Counted from the stretch's first letter, positions 20,896 to 33,671 are shown. The stretch: DNA of 64,000 nucleotides from Ophiura sarsii (GCA_035610835.1 CM069447.1:24644161-24708160); one strand, 5' to 3'. Notes: generated by a model from the sequence alone, not told the origin. A program made the numbers and translations.

Positions 20896-21275
20896 TTTCA
20901 AATGTAAATAGTGCACTCTACTTAATTACGCAAATAACAAGAATTGTGCTTACCGGTGCACAGGTGACAGAGAAAACAACGTTAACTTTGCTCGTAATTG
21001 TCGCGTAGGTTTAACAAGCATCTAACACCTAAATGCTGATTGATAATATATTTGTCCGAGTTTACTAATACAATTGTATTACGATAATAATAACAATTTC
21101 AAATGTAAATAGTCAACTCAGGCATTAACTTTGTTATACAAAACAAGAAATGTGTTTACCGGTGCACCTGTAACAGGGAACACAACATTTACAGTGCGCG
21201 TAATTATTGCGTAGGTTTAACAAACATATACAACTTAAATGGTAATTGCTAAAAAAAGGAGTGGCTGCGTTTTTG
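20896..21275 (+). repeat. Two-copy tandem repeat, unit 2
   Basis: Unit-2 counterpart of 2485-2880. The copies start at 20896 and 21097. The right end is shortened: a stretch present in units 1 and 3 (ttcaattgcccgagttcac) is missing. Confidence 0.83.
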
Positions 21276-21553
21276 TGATTTGCCCAATATCGTAACCATT
21301 ATAGAAATTAAAGGAAAAAATCTAAATAAAAAAAAAAATCATTGATTGTTATTATTGAGTCACGTATAGTAGTATTTATTTCCCGAGTAACACAATATAG
21401 TAGTAGATATTTCTTGAGTAACATATTGTTGAAAAAGAAATTAAAACGTGTGAATAGATGCGTGAAAGGTTATAATCTATTTTTTGAATAGCATACAATA
21501 TTGCCATTTCGTAATTGTTATAATATATGTATTCTCATATCGAATTCGACTAA

Positions 21554-22000
21554 CACTTTCTACGCGGTAAGCAGCTGCAGAAGACAATTTCACAAAATGT
21601 TTCAAAAATGTCAACATTATTGGATTTCATTACCATTTGTGACCCGTCTCATCAAAATGGACATGTTGGAGGCCTAAATAAATTCTGAGTTATTGGTATG
21701 ACTTGAAAGAACTCATTTTAAGCTTTGAAATGATACCATGTTGAAGGTAATTGGACTTTGTAATCACAAGATATATATTGGCCTCTATCTCAAAACCATG
21801 TTTGCCGACAACATGACCTTTTTGATGTGACTGGTCACATTTTTAAGGAATCAATAAGAGAAATGCATTAACATAAGTACAAATGCCTAGTATTGGTTCA
21901 GTGATCCTTGAGATAGACCTTTAAAGTTGGGAAAGGTTTCTGAAATATCTGTTTTGTATAATATATGGTAAACTAAAAGCCAAGGGGAAGAGTAAACAAT
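21554..22000 (-). mobile_element. piggyBac-like MITE, inverted, interrupted by a second MITE (unit 2)
   Basis: Unit-2 counterpart of 3190-3420. It begins cactttctacgcggt after a mutated target site and is split by the 200-bp element at 21639-21838. The right border is approximate because the terminal repeat has decayed. Confidence 0.75.
21639..21838. mobile_element. 200-bp MITE nested inside another MITE (unit 2 only)
   Basis: The ends are gtgacccgtctcatcaaaa and its imperfect complement ttttgatgtgactggtcac. Units 1 and 3 show the uninterrupted sequence ccatttttggaatca. The flanks are ccattt on the left and atttttaagg on the right, suggesting a short ATTT-type duplication. It has no coding content. 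The superfamily is not assigned because the target duplication is ambiguous. Confidence 0.85.
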
Positions 22001-22633
22001 CCTTATAGGGAACATTCAAGGCGATCTTCCAACTTCAAAATACCATAATACGTTCAATACTCGATATTTGTTTCACAGTTCAATGCCCACTTGTCACGGT
22101 TCACTGTCCACAGAAAAGTTGTTCGGTTTAAATCATCAATACGTAAGGTTGTCGTCTAACTGACCTTAACGATGTAATAATCATGTAGTATAAAAAGATT
22201 ATTAATCTAAGTCTCCGCATAATGGGGTTTTTTTCATTGGAGAAATATCTTTAGGACATACTATAAACACCTGCCCGTGTCTCTATAATAATACCTCCTG
22301 CCAAGAGATAGCAGTCTCTATAGACACTTGTCAGTCTTGTTGACCATCATGGTCATATCTTGTCTTTCATCATGGAACATAACCTTTGGCTAAGCTGTGA
22401 AGTATGGTATGCAATAACGTGTCACTTTAATCAGTCACTTAAAAGGTAATAGTAGTGAGGTCGTTGAAGGATATGACCCGATGTAAAACGAGCCCTGGTC
22501 CCCTGGAGCCATGATCGTTCTGCAGCCAAAGACAAACACAGGATGAAGCGTGAAACTAGTGTTGCGTACAGAGATGAGTACTTTATACATGAAGAGCATT
22601 TTGTTTTATTCCAAAATCTTGTAATTTTCATCA

Positions 22634-22696
22634 CTATAACCCTAACCCTACTAGACTACACGGCAACAACACGGCCAGCCTGGATTAGGGTTATAG
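22634..22696. repeat. Telomere-like inverted repeat (unit 2)
   Basis: Counterpart of 4069-4136 with a slightly shorter loop. Both arms keep the ataaccctaaccct and attagggttat motifs. Confidence 0.7.
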
Positions 22697-23159
22697 AGCA
22701 ATTGTATTTATTTTTTAATTCCGACATTTTGTAAATTTCATCACTTTAACCAACCTATACTGTACTGTGCAGGACGGACTATGGCCCTAGGGGGACCAAG
22801 TATACTTCTCTACAGCGGAAAAAAATGGATAGAGAGGTGAAGTTGGTAGCATAAGAAACGTAAATTGTATCATATTAAAAGTTCCAACAATTCCATCATG
22901 GGGCAAATTATTGAGAACAATTTTAAACCAAACGTAGGCGCTAAAACTACAGACGTCAATGACATGCGTGGTATTTATTTATTTGTAAGTTTATTTTTTT
23001 CTATATGTAAATAAATCCGCACACCGGTAAACAGACAGCCATGTGTTAGCGTGGACATGTTTATGCATCCAAGGAGAAATGCTACATCTATTTTCACTCA
23101 GGATAACAGTACAAAAATAGGTGTTCAGAATCAAAAAGGAAAAAAGGAAAATATCTCAC

Positions 23160-23420
23160 GTAAAGTAGCCGTCCCTTGGGTGTGAGAAATAAACGATGCG
23201 TTAATGTATTTACGTTGTATTTACGTTAGATAAGTATGTTTCCCGACAAACCTTACTATTAGTCGAGAAACATCCCCGGGACTTTGCACAAAACACCTGC
23301 CTATCTATCTACTATAAGAGCCGCCAAAAAGACAGCGGTCGGGTGATGAAAAGTGTGACTTTGTGTTAAATAGGCTGCCTTGTGGAACGCTTTAGCGGCG
23401 GTATGGCTTTTGATTCAATA
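23160..23420 (+). promoter_or_regulatory. P2 module with TATA box (unit 2)
   Basis: Counterpart of 4580-4840. The TATA site is TATAAGA at 23313-23319, the form also found in P3. The core is intact. Confidence 0.5.
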
Positions 23421-23734
23421 TTTCTATTCTAGACAAGAATGTAATATCTCTGAACACAATGATGAATAAAACGCTGCCGCATTCTATGTTATTACATTTT
23501 ATGTTCTAATTATCCCTGTCCTATTTTAAAGAATGCACATAACCTGGAATTATAATTAAATTAATTGTGAGGATCGGCTAACGTTTTCTGCATGGAGTCA
23601 TGATCAAAGTTCAATGAAATTTGCCTTTGTGATTTTAATTATAATCTTACTACTGTGGGCTGGGTTTTGTTGCTACACTTAACCCAAGGACAGCCATTTT
23701 TGTTCCTACATACTATCTCCAAGCAAGGTATCAT

Positions 23735-24165
23735 ACCTTCATTAGAATTGATAAAATAGAGGTCTCACTTCTCTCATCGCACATCAATATTGGCCTGATA
23801 AACATCTTCCCGAGAACGACTCTATAATAACATTTGAATGAATATTCATGTCACTTCCATTATAACGGAACAGAATACATTTAAATCTAAAAATACAAAG
23901 TCTACCATATCACATTCAAAATGCATCATGGTATATATTTTCGTCATCCCCTGAAATACCTTGCCCGCCCTTTTTCGCTTTACCGCATAATCCTGTAAGT
24001 CTGCCCTGTAATTGAATTTATTAGGAAAGCTAGCAGCGCCGGATCCTTCGTCGGTCCTCTCTTCTTGTCTGGAACTCTACTCTTAGTAGTTCACTCGAAT
24101 AGCCTTTTACATACTAAGTGGCTGTCAGTGTTGCTTTCATACGATATATTTATATATTCTTTTAC
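23735..24165 (+). repeat. E1 module (unit 2)
   Basis: Counterpart of 5130-5600 with the same landmarks. A small difference is gaatttatta in place of gaattcatta. Confidence 0.7.
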
Positions 24166-25344
24166 GGTCCTGTTGCACGCTTAGATTACAACAAAACTAC
24201 AACACTTTCCTACCAACCAAATGGAGATTTATTTTAACGAAAACACATTAACGCGAAAAATCAAAACTATCGACATTGTGATGTGTAGGAATAATGAAGT
24301 GAGCGGCAACGCTTAATCCTTGATCATTTCGGCAATACAGTTTATGTATTAGCGTGATTGGGACAAAGGGAACGTTGTGTGTTTGCATGATGTGTAGGAA
24401 AATGTTGACAGGTACTTTTATATCATCATGATCATTATGTTTGTACCCAATTTCACGCCCGTCGCGAAATTCAAATGGTTTGGTCAATGTTCCGATTTAA
24501 ACACGATAAACCTTTAAGTTCTTCATAGTCACTGCGAAAAAATGGTTAATACTTCTTTAAATTAGATACACTAACCTAATTTGCGATTTATTTGCGGAAA
24601 ATTTGGATTTTGTTGTATTTAATTGTTGTTGTATATTTCCGGATCCATATCTCAGAAACGCGACTGTTTGTTTTTGGAATAATGTTTACTTTGTCTGATC
24701 TTTTTCGATAGTTTCGTTCTCCTGGTATTTTTAGTTCTACCATGTTTACTTTGGCTAATCCATTTTGCCAGTTGCACTCTTCTGTTGCTTGCAATGAGAT
24801 CCAACTTTTTTCTTATATGGGACCATTTGTTACGGTTGGCCCTTTGTGAACTAAATGTCCGTGTTTAAGCCCAATCTAATCCAGCTTGTGTGGGTTTTTT
24901 TCGCTAGCTGACATCCGATTTAATTTCTTTTAAGATATCTTCCTAATTTTAAACCACTAGTTTCTAAATATTTGAGTTATCGTTGCTATTCAGATTTAAT
25001 TTCTTTAAGATATACTCTTAACATTAAACCACTAGTTTCTAAATATTTGAGTTATTAGGTTTTCATTCATGGAATGGTCACTTGACCGAAAGTAATTAAT
25101 CCAATGTAGTTTTACATACGTTATCAGTTGGGCTTGGCATTCGCATGGTGGTTGGCTCTGCACAAGGGTGAATACCCCATCGGCCACGAGGCTACCTAAA
25201 TATTGAATAACCTCTTGCTAGGATGTCGGCTAAGGACTGAATTTGGATCAATATTGCTGCTATATGTGTAAAGCTGTTCGAGTTTGGTTCTACCAGAACT
25301 AGGAAAATAAACCTATCTTGAACAAGATTTGTCTTGCAAAAGTG

Positions 25345-25600
25345 CAATTGGGTCGGGTTCACATTGAAGTTGTATGTTGTTTGCGGGCGATGCTATTGGC
25401 TTTCCATATCCTCTGACGGGTCGTGTTGTCAAAATAGTCATACGTAGAAAAAGGGTCATATAAAAAGAATAGCAGTTTGAAAATAAGTATGTACGTGGAT
25501 TAAGGATGGCCATTTCTCGTAGTTGATAATAATTGAATCCTTCATATGTATCATGACCGGGTGAAATATTTGACATAGCTCATTCAAGTTTACAAACGTA
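25345..25600 (+). repeat. Q1 module (unit 2)
   Basis: It begins attgggtcgggttcacattg and continues through ttggctttccatatcctctg, a diverged match to Q2 (aaccgggtcgggttcacgat) and Q3 (aaggtcgagttcacagttg). It is deleted in unit 1. In unit 3 (48985-49400) it is interrupted by the 258-bp element at 49031. Confidence 0.6.
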
Positions 25601-26269
25601 GTTATCCTTACACTGACTATATGGTTTCATTATACGCCCGGTAATATGCAATATAACATATCGTTGTATCTGAAGAAGGGAAACTTAATAATAATGCATG
25701 TATCAAATATTAGTTTATAATCGTTGGTATCCCGTCGTTCAATGTACCAGTTGTCAAAATCTATGCCGGAAATCGTTCTGCACTATTTCTTTTTCGTCAG
25801 ACATTAAGACTTGTGTGTATATCAGTGTATAATGCAATAAACACATACCTTGATACCGTACTCGTACAGTTTGAATGTATACAGAAGCATAAACGTTTAG
25901 TATTCGTTTATAAAATGCTTAACTGGACAGCAGGGCGAACATAACATTTCTCGCCTACTACAAGAATAGATGGATTTGGAACAAACTCAGGCTATTTCGA
26001 ACACTACGAAGTCGATTAAGTGTGTTACAACGTGGAACTCATGCTCATCGTGAATACAACCACTGTACGGTATTCCATTTCTTACTTCCAATTTAAACAC
26101 GTCTGTACAGTCGGAAAAAAATATATCCATATTAACTAGATATGTAGCTGGGGCATTCAAGTTTCCATAATATATTATGAGCAAACACTGTGTTAAGTCT
26201 AGACTGTATTATAGTTAAATCTTTTGAAATGGAAACGAAAGATAAAAACATCTCGTAACTATAAGAGAT

Positions 26270-26500
26270 AACGTAGCCGTCCCATGGGTGTCAGAAGTAA
26301 ACGAAGCGATAATGCATTTACATCTCGTAATTACATTTCCCGCCAAAACTTACTATTAGTAGTGAAATATCCGGGGGACATTGCACAAAACACCTGCCTA
26401 TCTATCTACTATAAGAGCCGCCAAAAAGACAGCGATCGGGTGATGAAAAGTGTGACTTTGTTTTAGTCCTTTGGCTAATGGAACGTTTGAGGTCGGTGGT
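26270..26500 (+). promoter_or_regulatory. P3 module with TATA box (unit 2)
   Basis: Counterpart of 7420-7650. TATAAGA lies at 26410-26416. The core is intact, with gcggtcggg changed to gcgatcggg. Confidence 0.5.
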
Positions 26501-26654
26501 TTGGTGTTTTGATGCAGTATTCTTAGCTTAAAGTCATATTATGCGATCTTTTCCAAGTGGCGTTCTCTATCTTTGTTATTTACTTTGAAAGCAGATTTTC
26601 TTGCAGATTTGCATTTATTATCATAAATCGTGAAGATCCTCTAAGTTAAAGAGC

Positions 26655-27275
26655 CGCACGATTCCTACTTACTTCAAAATCGGCGCAGACTCCGACAACT
26701 TTTTTCTGACTGATTTCCCCCGTGTTTTAGTTTATAAATAGAATTCCATGGTTTCACACCATGTTGCCGCCGTTTACTGCTTCGATCGCTATATGATGAA
26801 AATCGAAGCAATTATGTCGAAAAATGCCTTAAATTGGAAGCAGATTTCCAATATGATTTAGTAATGTACTGTGATGTTTTTTTAACGGAAAATACAGTCA
26901 AAATAGATTTATGAGTTCAGGTCAGTCTTTCCTGATAGTCAAACATCATTATAAGAGAGAAAATAATATTTTGAAAAAGATCACATATTATTGCTAATTG
27001 AACCCTTCAGCATTCGCTATACTGAGATCTTCACGTTGATTTTATTGTTTTTTGTCTCTATGTATACGTTTCTGTCTTCATTTTGTTTCTTTAGTCAACG
27101 TTACGAACCCTGGACAAATTGACTTTAAAGACAAAGTACTGTTTTCAGTTCGAAATCGTCACTTACAATAAAAAAAACTGTCACATTAAAGTCTTGGCGT
27201 GTGGTTTTCTGTTCATGACAGAAACATGATAGTCTTCATAATGTGGAAAAACAAGACATCAAACATTCCTTAGAA
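26655..27275 (+). other. About 600-bp segment retained only in unit 2
   Basis: Units 1 and 3 join gagccacacaatt directly to aagacatcccgtc. Unit 2 has about 600 extra bases here, ending aacattccttagaattacc. That ending matches the sequence in front of E3 (aacatccattagaattaaac at 17159), which suggests that unit 2 holds the ancestral state and units 1 and 3 share one deletion. No gene is recognised in it. Confidence 0.7.
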
Positions 27276-27279
27276 TTAC

Positions 27280-27660
27280 CAATAGGACATCCCGTCATTC
27301 ATTTGACACTCTTTGGACTTTGTCCAAGCTGCGCGCTTTATAATACAATAACCATAGTGACTTTCTCAATGATTGTAGCACACACAATGAATGCGCATCC
27401 TGCAAGCTCTCAGATGTCACACACGCACATTTGTCGCGTACACAATTTAGGTGTTTTATCTAATCAAGCCTTTCCCCATCGTCTTAGCTTTACACCATAA
27501 TTCTTGAGTTGCACTGTGTAATTGAATTCATTAGGCAATAAGCTTACAGTCTGCTGAACAGCCGGCCTCGTCCTCTCTTGTCTAGTCGGATTGTAAGCTT
27601 GTAAATAATTTCGAAATACCCTTTTGAATTTATTATGTGGCTGTCAATTGGTCTATTAAA
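27280..27660 (+). repeat. E2 module (unit 2)
   Basis: Counterpart of 7820-8190. An 85-residue open frame starting at 27243 covers part of it but is broken in units 1 and 3, so it is not called. Confidence 0.75.
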
Positions 27661-28267
27661 TGATTTTTTTTAAACACATGTCTCGTTTCTTGAGCTCATG
27701 TATTATTTTATGAACAAAAACAAACTACATAATGTCATGGTTATTCCCTCATAAAAAGCCACCATATGAATAACCATAATTATCACGGTATGTTCATTAT
27801 TCAGGGCGGTAGGTTTTTCTGTCTAGTTATTTACTGTTACAAATAGTAAACGGTACCGTCAATCCTTTTTCTATGAACTAGCAGTTTGCTGTTGGTGTTC
27901 AATCTGAATTGAGTAATTTCGACGATCAAATCAACAAAAAAACTGTAACTGTGACTATCCCTGTAGGTTATTATTGTATTACCAGCAACCGGGTCGGGTT
28001 CACGATGATCGGCGAGGAGTGAGATAAACCATGTTTTTGGGCCCTAGCCGTTAGCAGTGTTACAATCGGAGCAATTTAACACTCATGTTCCAACAACTGG
28101 ATCAATTCATGACAAATAAGTATCACATTATGAGGGGTAAAATGGGTAAAATCACGTTTATGATCCATAAGATCTAAAGACGCCGACAATGATGGTGCGC
28201 TGAACGTATAGTACGATGCATCCCGCTTCAAGACATTGTCATTGTATGCAACGGTGATGTGTCCCTA

Positions 28268-28491
28268 ACATAAAAACATGAAACATTTCGCACGGTCACA
28301 AAATTTCGCACGGTCACAAAATTTCGCAGTCCAAAAAGCATCAGTGTTTTAGGTCTTTTTTTTTTCCTTATGCAAATTTAGCGTCCCGTTATTGGGAATT
28401 TAGCGTCCCGGTAATTGGAGCCGGGGGGGGGGGGGGGGAACTTGCCCCCCATGCCCTGCCCCCCCCCCCCCCCCCGGTCGGTACGCCACTG
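28268..28491. mobile_element. Copy-2 insertion with G/C homopolymers and a gtacgccactg end
   Basis: This replaces the unit-1 interval of about 9246-9730. It carries tandem atttcgcacggtcacaaa copies at 28280, a run of G at 28423, a run of C at 28460, and ends gtacgccactg. The complement of that end (cagtggcgtac) resembles the cagtggcgtag at 31744. The homopolymer lengths may be assembly errors. The element class is not assigned. Confidence 0.55.
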
Positions 28492-29357
28492 GTCACTACC
28501 ATACATTTATGCACTCTTTGGAGGGAATAGGGTGGTTTTGAATGCGCATTAACAACATAATACTTTAATTGCGGAATAAGGGGAATTTCCTTTGTTTAAA
28601 AAGTCGTTAAAACGTCGTTAAAAATCGCCTTAACGTCGTTAAAAAATGGTCGGAATAAACTGCATTGTTCGGATTCTCCTTAACAACACCTAAGCATATA
28701 CTACTACTACTACTAATAATAATGATGATAATAAAAACAATGATATTGAAAACATAAACTAAACAATGTTATAAGTCATGAGTCACTTACCTGATTTCAT
28801 GAGATTGACCCGTAGAAGCATGAAATGAATGGTAAAAAAATAGAGAGAGCGTACTACGTTAATAGATTAATAGAAAAATACGCTATTAAATAAACAAATA
28901 AAGATTAATAATATTTTGTTGTTGTAAAGAAGCATGATGATGAGAGATCAAAGAGGGTGTTAACCCAAATAATATGACATTTATGAGGCGCTGTTTGTCC
29001 TGGGTGTATTAATATGATGTATATATCAGAGAATCCATTTGTTGGTATCAAATGTCACTAAAAATGCTGATGCTTTTGCCGAAATTGCACCAAAATCATC
29101 TCAAGACACTTATCTAGGAACGCTCTTTTTATTTTTATTTCATAAAATCGTTTAGTTTTTGACTTAAAGATCAAAAGAGGTAACAAATCAATTTGTTGAG
29201 CAAAATGAAAGAGGTTTTTTGTCAAAATTAAAAAAAAATCAGCAATTTGTAGTGAACTTTGATCCAAAAATTAATTATCTGACTCAATTTCCTTTCCAAA
29301 CTGTATATTTCTTGTATATACATCACATTTATAAAAGTGACAGCGCTTCTTAACACC

Positions 29358-29378
29358 ACCCCCCCCCCCCCCCCCCAC
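29358..29378. repeat. Poly-C run (unit 2)
   Basis: An almost pure C run in an ORF-free interval. Units 1 and 3 have short mixed C-rich sequence here (ccctccccctt), so it is a local expansion or a sequencing artefact. Confidence 0.8.
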
Positions 29379-29939
29379 CTCTCCCTTAATGCTAATATAT
29401 ATTTGACAGATAAGGTAATTGGAGAACCACAACCTGTTTTGAATAACACATGACGTGCCTGGCGAAAACTACGCATTGCTTCACTCTTTGTGGAATGGCT
29501 TATACCGTGAAATTATAGGTAAGTCTTCGATTACTCGGAGTGCATACGACTAAAATTGACGAGAGCCATCGGACGATCAATCTAGAAACAAATACCATCG
29601 CGAGGATTTAGAATCGAATATCTTCACACGGCGAAGGAATTGACTCGCCTTAAGGTCTGTACAGAAATACCAGTAAACCGTAGCAAGTTTACAAAAGCAG
29701 GACAGTGTTTGTGTAGAAACAATTTGAATTGAGGCCATCGAATAAAATATGGGTCCCGCGAGAGTGGGAATTAGTTAACATCGAGATGCCTAACGCTTAG
29801 GCCTATGCACACAAATGGCACTGAGTCACAACAAGATTTGCGGCCTTATAAACACGATAAAAGTCATAATTCCCGATTTTCAAATTAAGCGCTCGTATTA
29901 CAACCAACCTGTATGCTTACCACACGAACTGCATCAACT

Positions 29940-30090
29940 GCACGGCGTATTTTTGCGAAAACATCGGGTTCTTCGCAGTCTGCGAAAAACCCGGGTCTTT
30001 TTTTTACAAGACCACGTTTTTGTGTGCGCAAGCATTTGGGGCTTTTCACAGGGAAAAGCCCGGGTTTTTCGCAGACCCTAGTTTTAGACG
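29940..30090. repeat. Cluster of CCCGGG-centred palindromes (unit 2)
   Basis: Counterpart of 11150-11320 with partly different dyads, including ttcacagggaaaagcccggg. It is the most diverged of the three clusters. Confidence 0.75.
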
Positions 30091-30125
30091 CAGCATCGGG
30101 ATTTATAGTACACGTTACACGTTAA

Positions 30126-30412
30126 CACTTTCCACGCGGCTATTAGTTTCAAGGATTACTGAACCGATACTAGGCATTGTAGTATCTTGACCCTGCATCT
30201 AGAACCGGACACTAATTATAAAATATCTTTAAGTATTTCTCTGAGTGAGATTTTTATTGCATGATTACAGACATGTTTGTGCTTATTTCAATGCATTTTT
30301 CTTGGTGATTTCAAATATGGTAATGAAATTCAATAATTATGACATGTTTAAAACATTTTGTGAAATTTTGGAATGTCGTCTACAGACGCGTATTGCGTGG
30401 AAAGTGTTAATT
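30126..30412 (+). mobile_element. piggyBac-like MITE, rearranged (unit 2)
   Basis: A head preceded by TTAA (30122-30125) starts cactttccacgcggctatt. Non-element sequence interrupts at about 30190-30255. The tail ends gcgtggaaagtg followed by TTAA at about 30413. It is the most complete counterpart of 11540-11632. Confidence 0.75.
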
Positions 30413-31636
30413 ATTAACCGTTGGCGAAATATCGAGATTGGCTAATACTGGATAATGCAAAGTAAACAAATCTACTCAAATATAATTCTCCATTTCAATA
30501 TAAGTTCGAGTAGAAATGGCCACTTGACGCATTTGTTTTTTTAATAAACACGTTCAACTCAACGTGTAACGATTTTCGATGCAGAATGAGTTGCCCAGCA
30601 GTGATCTTGTGATGATTAAAAAAATGACATTTCTGTCGTTATTGTTGTTGATTTATAATGAATCAATCACCATGATATTGATGAATTCTTCATTGAAATA
30701 CACGTCTAAGCTTTTGTTGGACTCGGACACGAGTTTGGACTCCGACACAACAAGATTCGACTCGGCTCGAATTTAAAACAAAACAAAATCGGCTTAGTCC
30801 AAGTGCACTACTCTATAATATCACCATTTGTTTAGCACCCTCTCTATTTTGCATTCCAATGAAATCATCAGATAAAAATGATAGTTCATGTGTAGAAATG
30901 ACACAATACAGGACTGTTGATGTAAATCATTTTGCATCTGTACTCCTCTTGCATGTTATCGTGGTGAAAAGGACGGGGAGTTGAATTATTTAAATTTTGG
31001 TTGCAGACTGAGACTCATAAATAAATATCCAAGATTTGTTCACAGGATGTACAAAATACAGAGTGTCACAAAATGCAAGCAGATGCCCTATTTAGGGTAG
31101 TGTTCTCCATATATTCTTGTGCCGACCTGATCGCTGCTTATTTGCGGCCCGTAGTCATTTTTGGAACAATGCTTGTAAAAATTGTTGTAATTTGTTATTT
31201 GTATAAACAAAATGTTGAAACATTTCGAACCGCGACCAAGATAACTTATATCTGAGTATAAATTCATTTTTAACCGCACCCGGATTCATAATTTTTATTT
31301 AATGACGATTTTAGAACTTCATATTTGTCTTGATTCGTCGAAAACGCATTTTGGAAATTCTTAAAGACAGTGAAATCAGAAGTTAAAATATTCAACTGGA
31401 AAGATCAATCCGTCGAAATGGAAGGAATAAAACGGATGCTGAGAGCATCCAGTGCATTGCCTTCTATTTACCCACCCCTTCAAACATACCCAATGAATTA
31501 TACAATACCGCGGAGAGAATACAAGAGACATCAATATTAGCCCTTCCCATGCTACAGAACATACCTATAGTTTCATAGCTTACTTTATCGCCGATCCTTT
31601 TCTAGAAATATAATGCTGTAATGTCTAGATAATTTC

Positions 31637-31800
31637 CCAAATTTGGATCAATATAGGACTCTTGTTATATAACCATGCAGTCAGGACCCCAAAAATCTCA
31701 ACAACAACAAAAAAAGAAAGAAGAGTATATTTATATTAAGGCACAGTGGCGTAGCAAGATGACGTGTTTTACTGTTGTTTCGGTTGTTGGGCCAATATAA
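31637..31800. mobile_element. Unassigned 164-bp insertion (unit 2 only)
   Basis: Units 1 and 3 run directly from gataatttcaca into aaaaagg/gcaattttttccccg. Unit 2 has an extra block with a purine-rich stretch (aacaaaaaaagaaagaagag) and an internal cacagtggcgtagcaagatg motif at 31742. That motif resembles the end of the insertion at 28491. Borders are approximate. Confidence 0.55.
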
Positions 31801-32019
31801 AAGGGGCATTTTTCCCCGCGCGATTACGCGATTCATCGCAGCATATAGACAAAGGCGCCGTGTTTCCAACATACTTGGTCATCGAAACATAATTATTGAA
31901 TATGGGTGTGAGAAGTGTGTTTGTTAATGAGATATAATAGTTTGCATGGATTTAATCGCGTGAAAAGTAAGGGAGAAAACCATTCCACTGCTCAGTAGAC
32001 ATGTCCAAAGGTAACTATA

Positions 32020-33096
32020 CAGGGTGTATCAAAAAAACCGCAAAACTTTTTGTCGCGAGCTCTCCGATTACGGCAAATCACAAATCACTCTAAAATTTAT
32101 ATATTCTGTTAGCTGTACTTATTGGCTACCTCATAGTTAAATTACAGCGATATCGATTATTGTTTCGCTGAGATATCAACGATACACGTAGACAAGTACA
32201 AAACACGTTTTACATCGTTTATTCTGTATGCCTGATTTTCTTGTCAGGTTAATATTAGCAACACAATTTTAATAACTCATTGTACTTAAATAATTGGAAT
32301 CAAACTCATCATTCTGAGAAGAAAATGTCATGTTAAAGGTATCACATGTCTGGCTATTACAGTATCATATCAATATTAATTAAATCTGGCAATAAATTAG
32401 TTGATAGTTAATGATACAACTTGAAAATCCAGATTACAAAGTCTGTTTGCAAATCCTCTCTCTCTTTTTCTCTCATTAATGCCATAAATAAAACAGTATG
32501 GCACATTATTCAAAAGATAAACAAATGGAATAGTCCAGTGAAGGTAGTAATTGTCTTGTATGAATCAGTCATTGTTAGTCTGTTGGGAATGGGACATTAT
32601 GGTGCTGCTCGACCCTCAAGATGCTGTCCTTGTTTTAAGATGCATCGATTATGAAGTTTAATTTATGAAAGAACGTAACGTGGCGATCATAGCAATCGGT
32701 GGTTCAGAACTTAAAAAGGGTGAATGACGTATTCAAATGGTCTAATGATTATCAGATTACACGATTCAATAATTTTATGTACCACCTTACTCAAACAAAG
32801 GAAATTAAGATAAACCATTCCAGACAAGGTTACATAGTTATTAAACTGTAAAACCCATAACACTAATCGGACAGGAAAATCCAATTTTTTAGAACGAACG
32901 ATGTAAAACGTGTTTTGCACTTCTCTACTTATACCTTTAATATCTCAGCGAATAAATAATCGATATCGTTGTAATTTGACTATGTGATAGCCAATAAGTA
33001 GACCTAACAGAATATATAAGTTTTAGATTGATTTGTCTTTTACTGTGACCATACAGCTCTCGACAAAAAGTGTTACGTTCTTTTTGATACACGCTG
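32020..33096. mobile_element. 1,077-bp element with about 200-bp inverted ends, TA target (unit 2 only)
   Basis: The ends are cagggtgtatcaaaaa and its near-complement tttttgatacacgctg. The symmetry continues inward for roughly 200 bp (for example aatcgatatcg stretches on both sides and aaaacacgttttacatcg against cgatgtaaaacgtgttttg). Units 1 and 3 have the clean empty site aactatacaagcgg, giving a TA duplication. No transposase is present; short frames inside are not conserved motifs. It is a non-autonomous element probably moved by a Tc1/mariner-type enzyme (inference from TA). Confidence 0.9.
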
Positions 33097-33433
33097 TACA
33101 AGCGGTTGGTGGAGGAGAGCGGAGGGAATCTAGGCTATAGGGTGCCCCTTGTAGGATTGAGCTAAACTAATTTAATTAGGTCAGAATGAATTTTGCAGTC
33201 AGTTGCCATAGTCTACGCATTACTATGCTTGCTTCTAAGCATGCATGCACACAGAAGTATTATCATGCTTGATGATAAATTAATTTACACAACTGATAGA
33301 ATACAAGGAAATCATATCCTTGTTTTATGTGTGATAAGCAACTGAGCATCAGTTACTTGTATTTCCATATTCTGAAGCCAGCACGGTAATGGGAAATCTT
33401 ACGTTTTTTATTCATAACAAACACTAGGTTTAA

Positions 33434-33670
33434 CACTTTCCACGCGGCTATTAGTTTTACCATATACAAAACAGATTTTCAGAAACCTTTCCAAACTGTC
33501 AAGGTCTATCTCAAGGATGACTGAACCAATATTAGGCATGTTTGTACTTATTTCAATGCATTTTTATGGTGATTCCAAATATGGTATTGACATTCAATAA
33601 TGTTGACATTTTAGAATTATTTTGTGAAATTTTGGAATGTCGTCTGCAGACGCCTGCCGCGTGGAAAGCG
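33434..33670 (+). mobile_element. piggyBac-like MITE, complete, with empty sites in units 1 and 3
   Basis: Complete 237-bp member. The left end is cactttccacgcggc and the right end is gccgcgtggaaagcg, between TTAA (33430-33433) and a mutated TCAA (33671-33674). Units 1 and 3 read ctaggtttaaggtatc and ctaggtttaaagtatc at this place, a single TTAA. This proves the target duplication and shows that the family was active after the units separated. Confidence 0.93.
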
Positions 33671-33671
33671 T

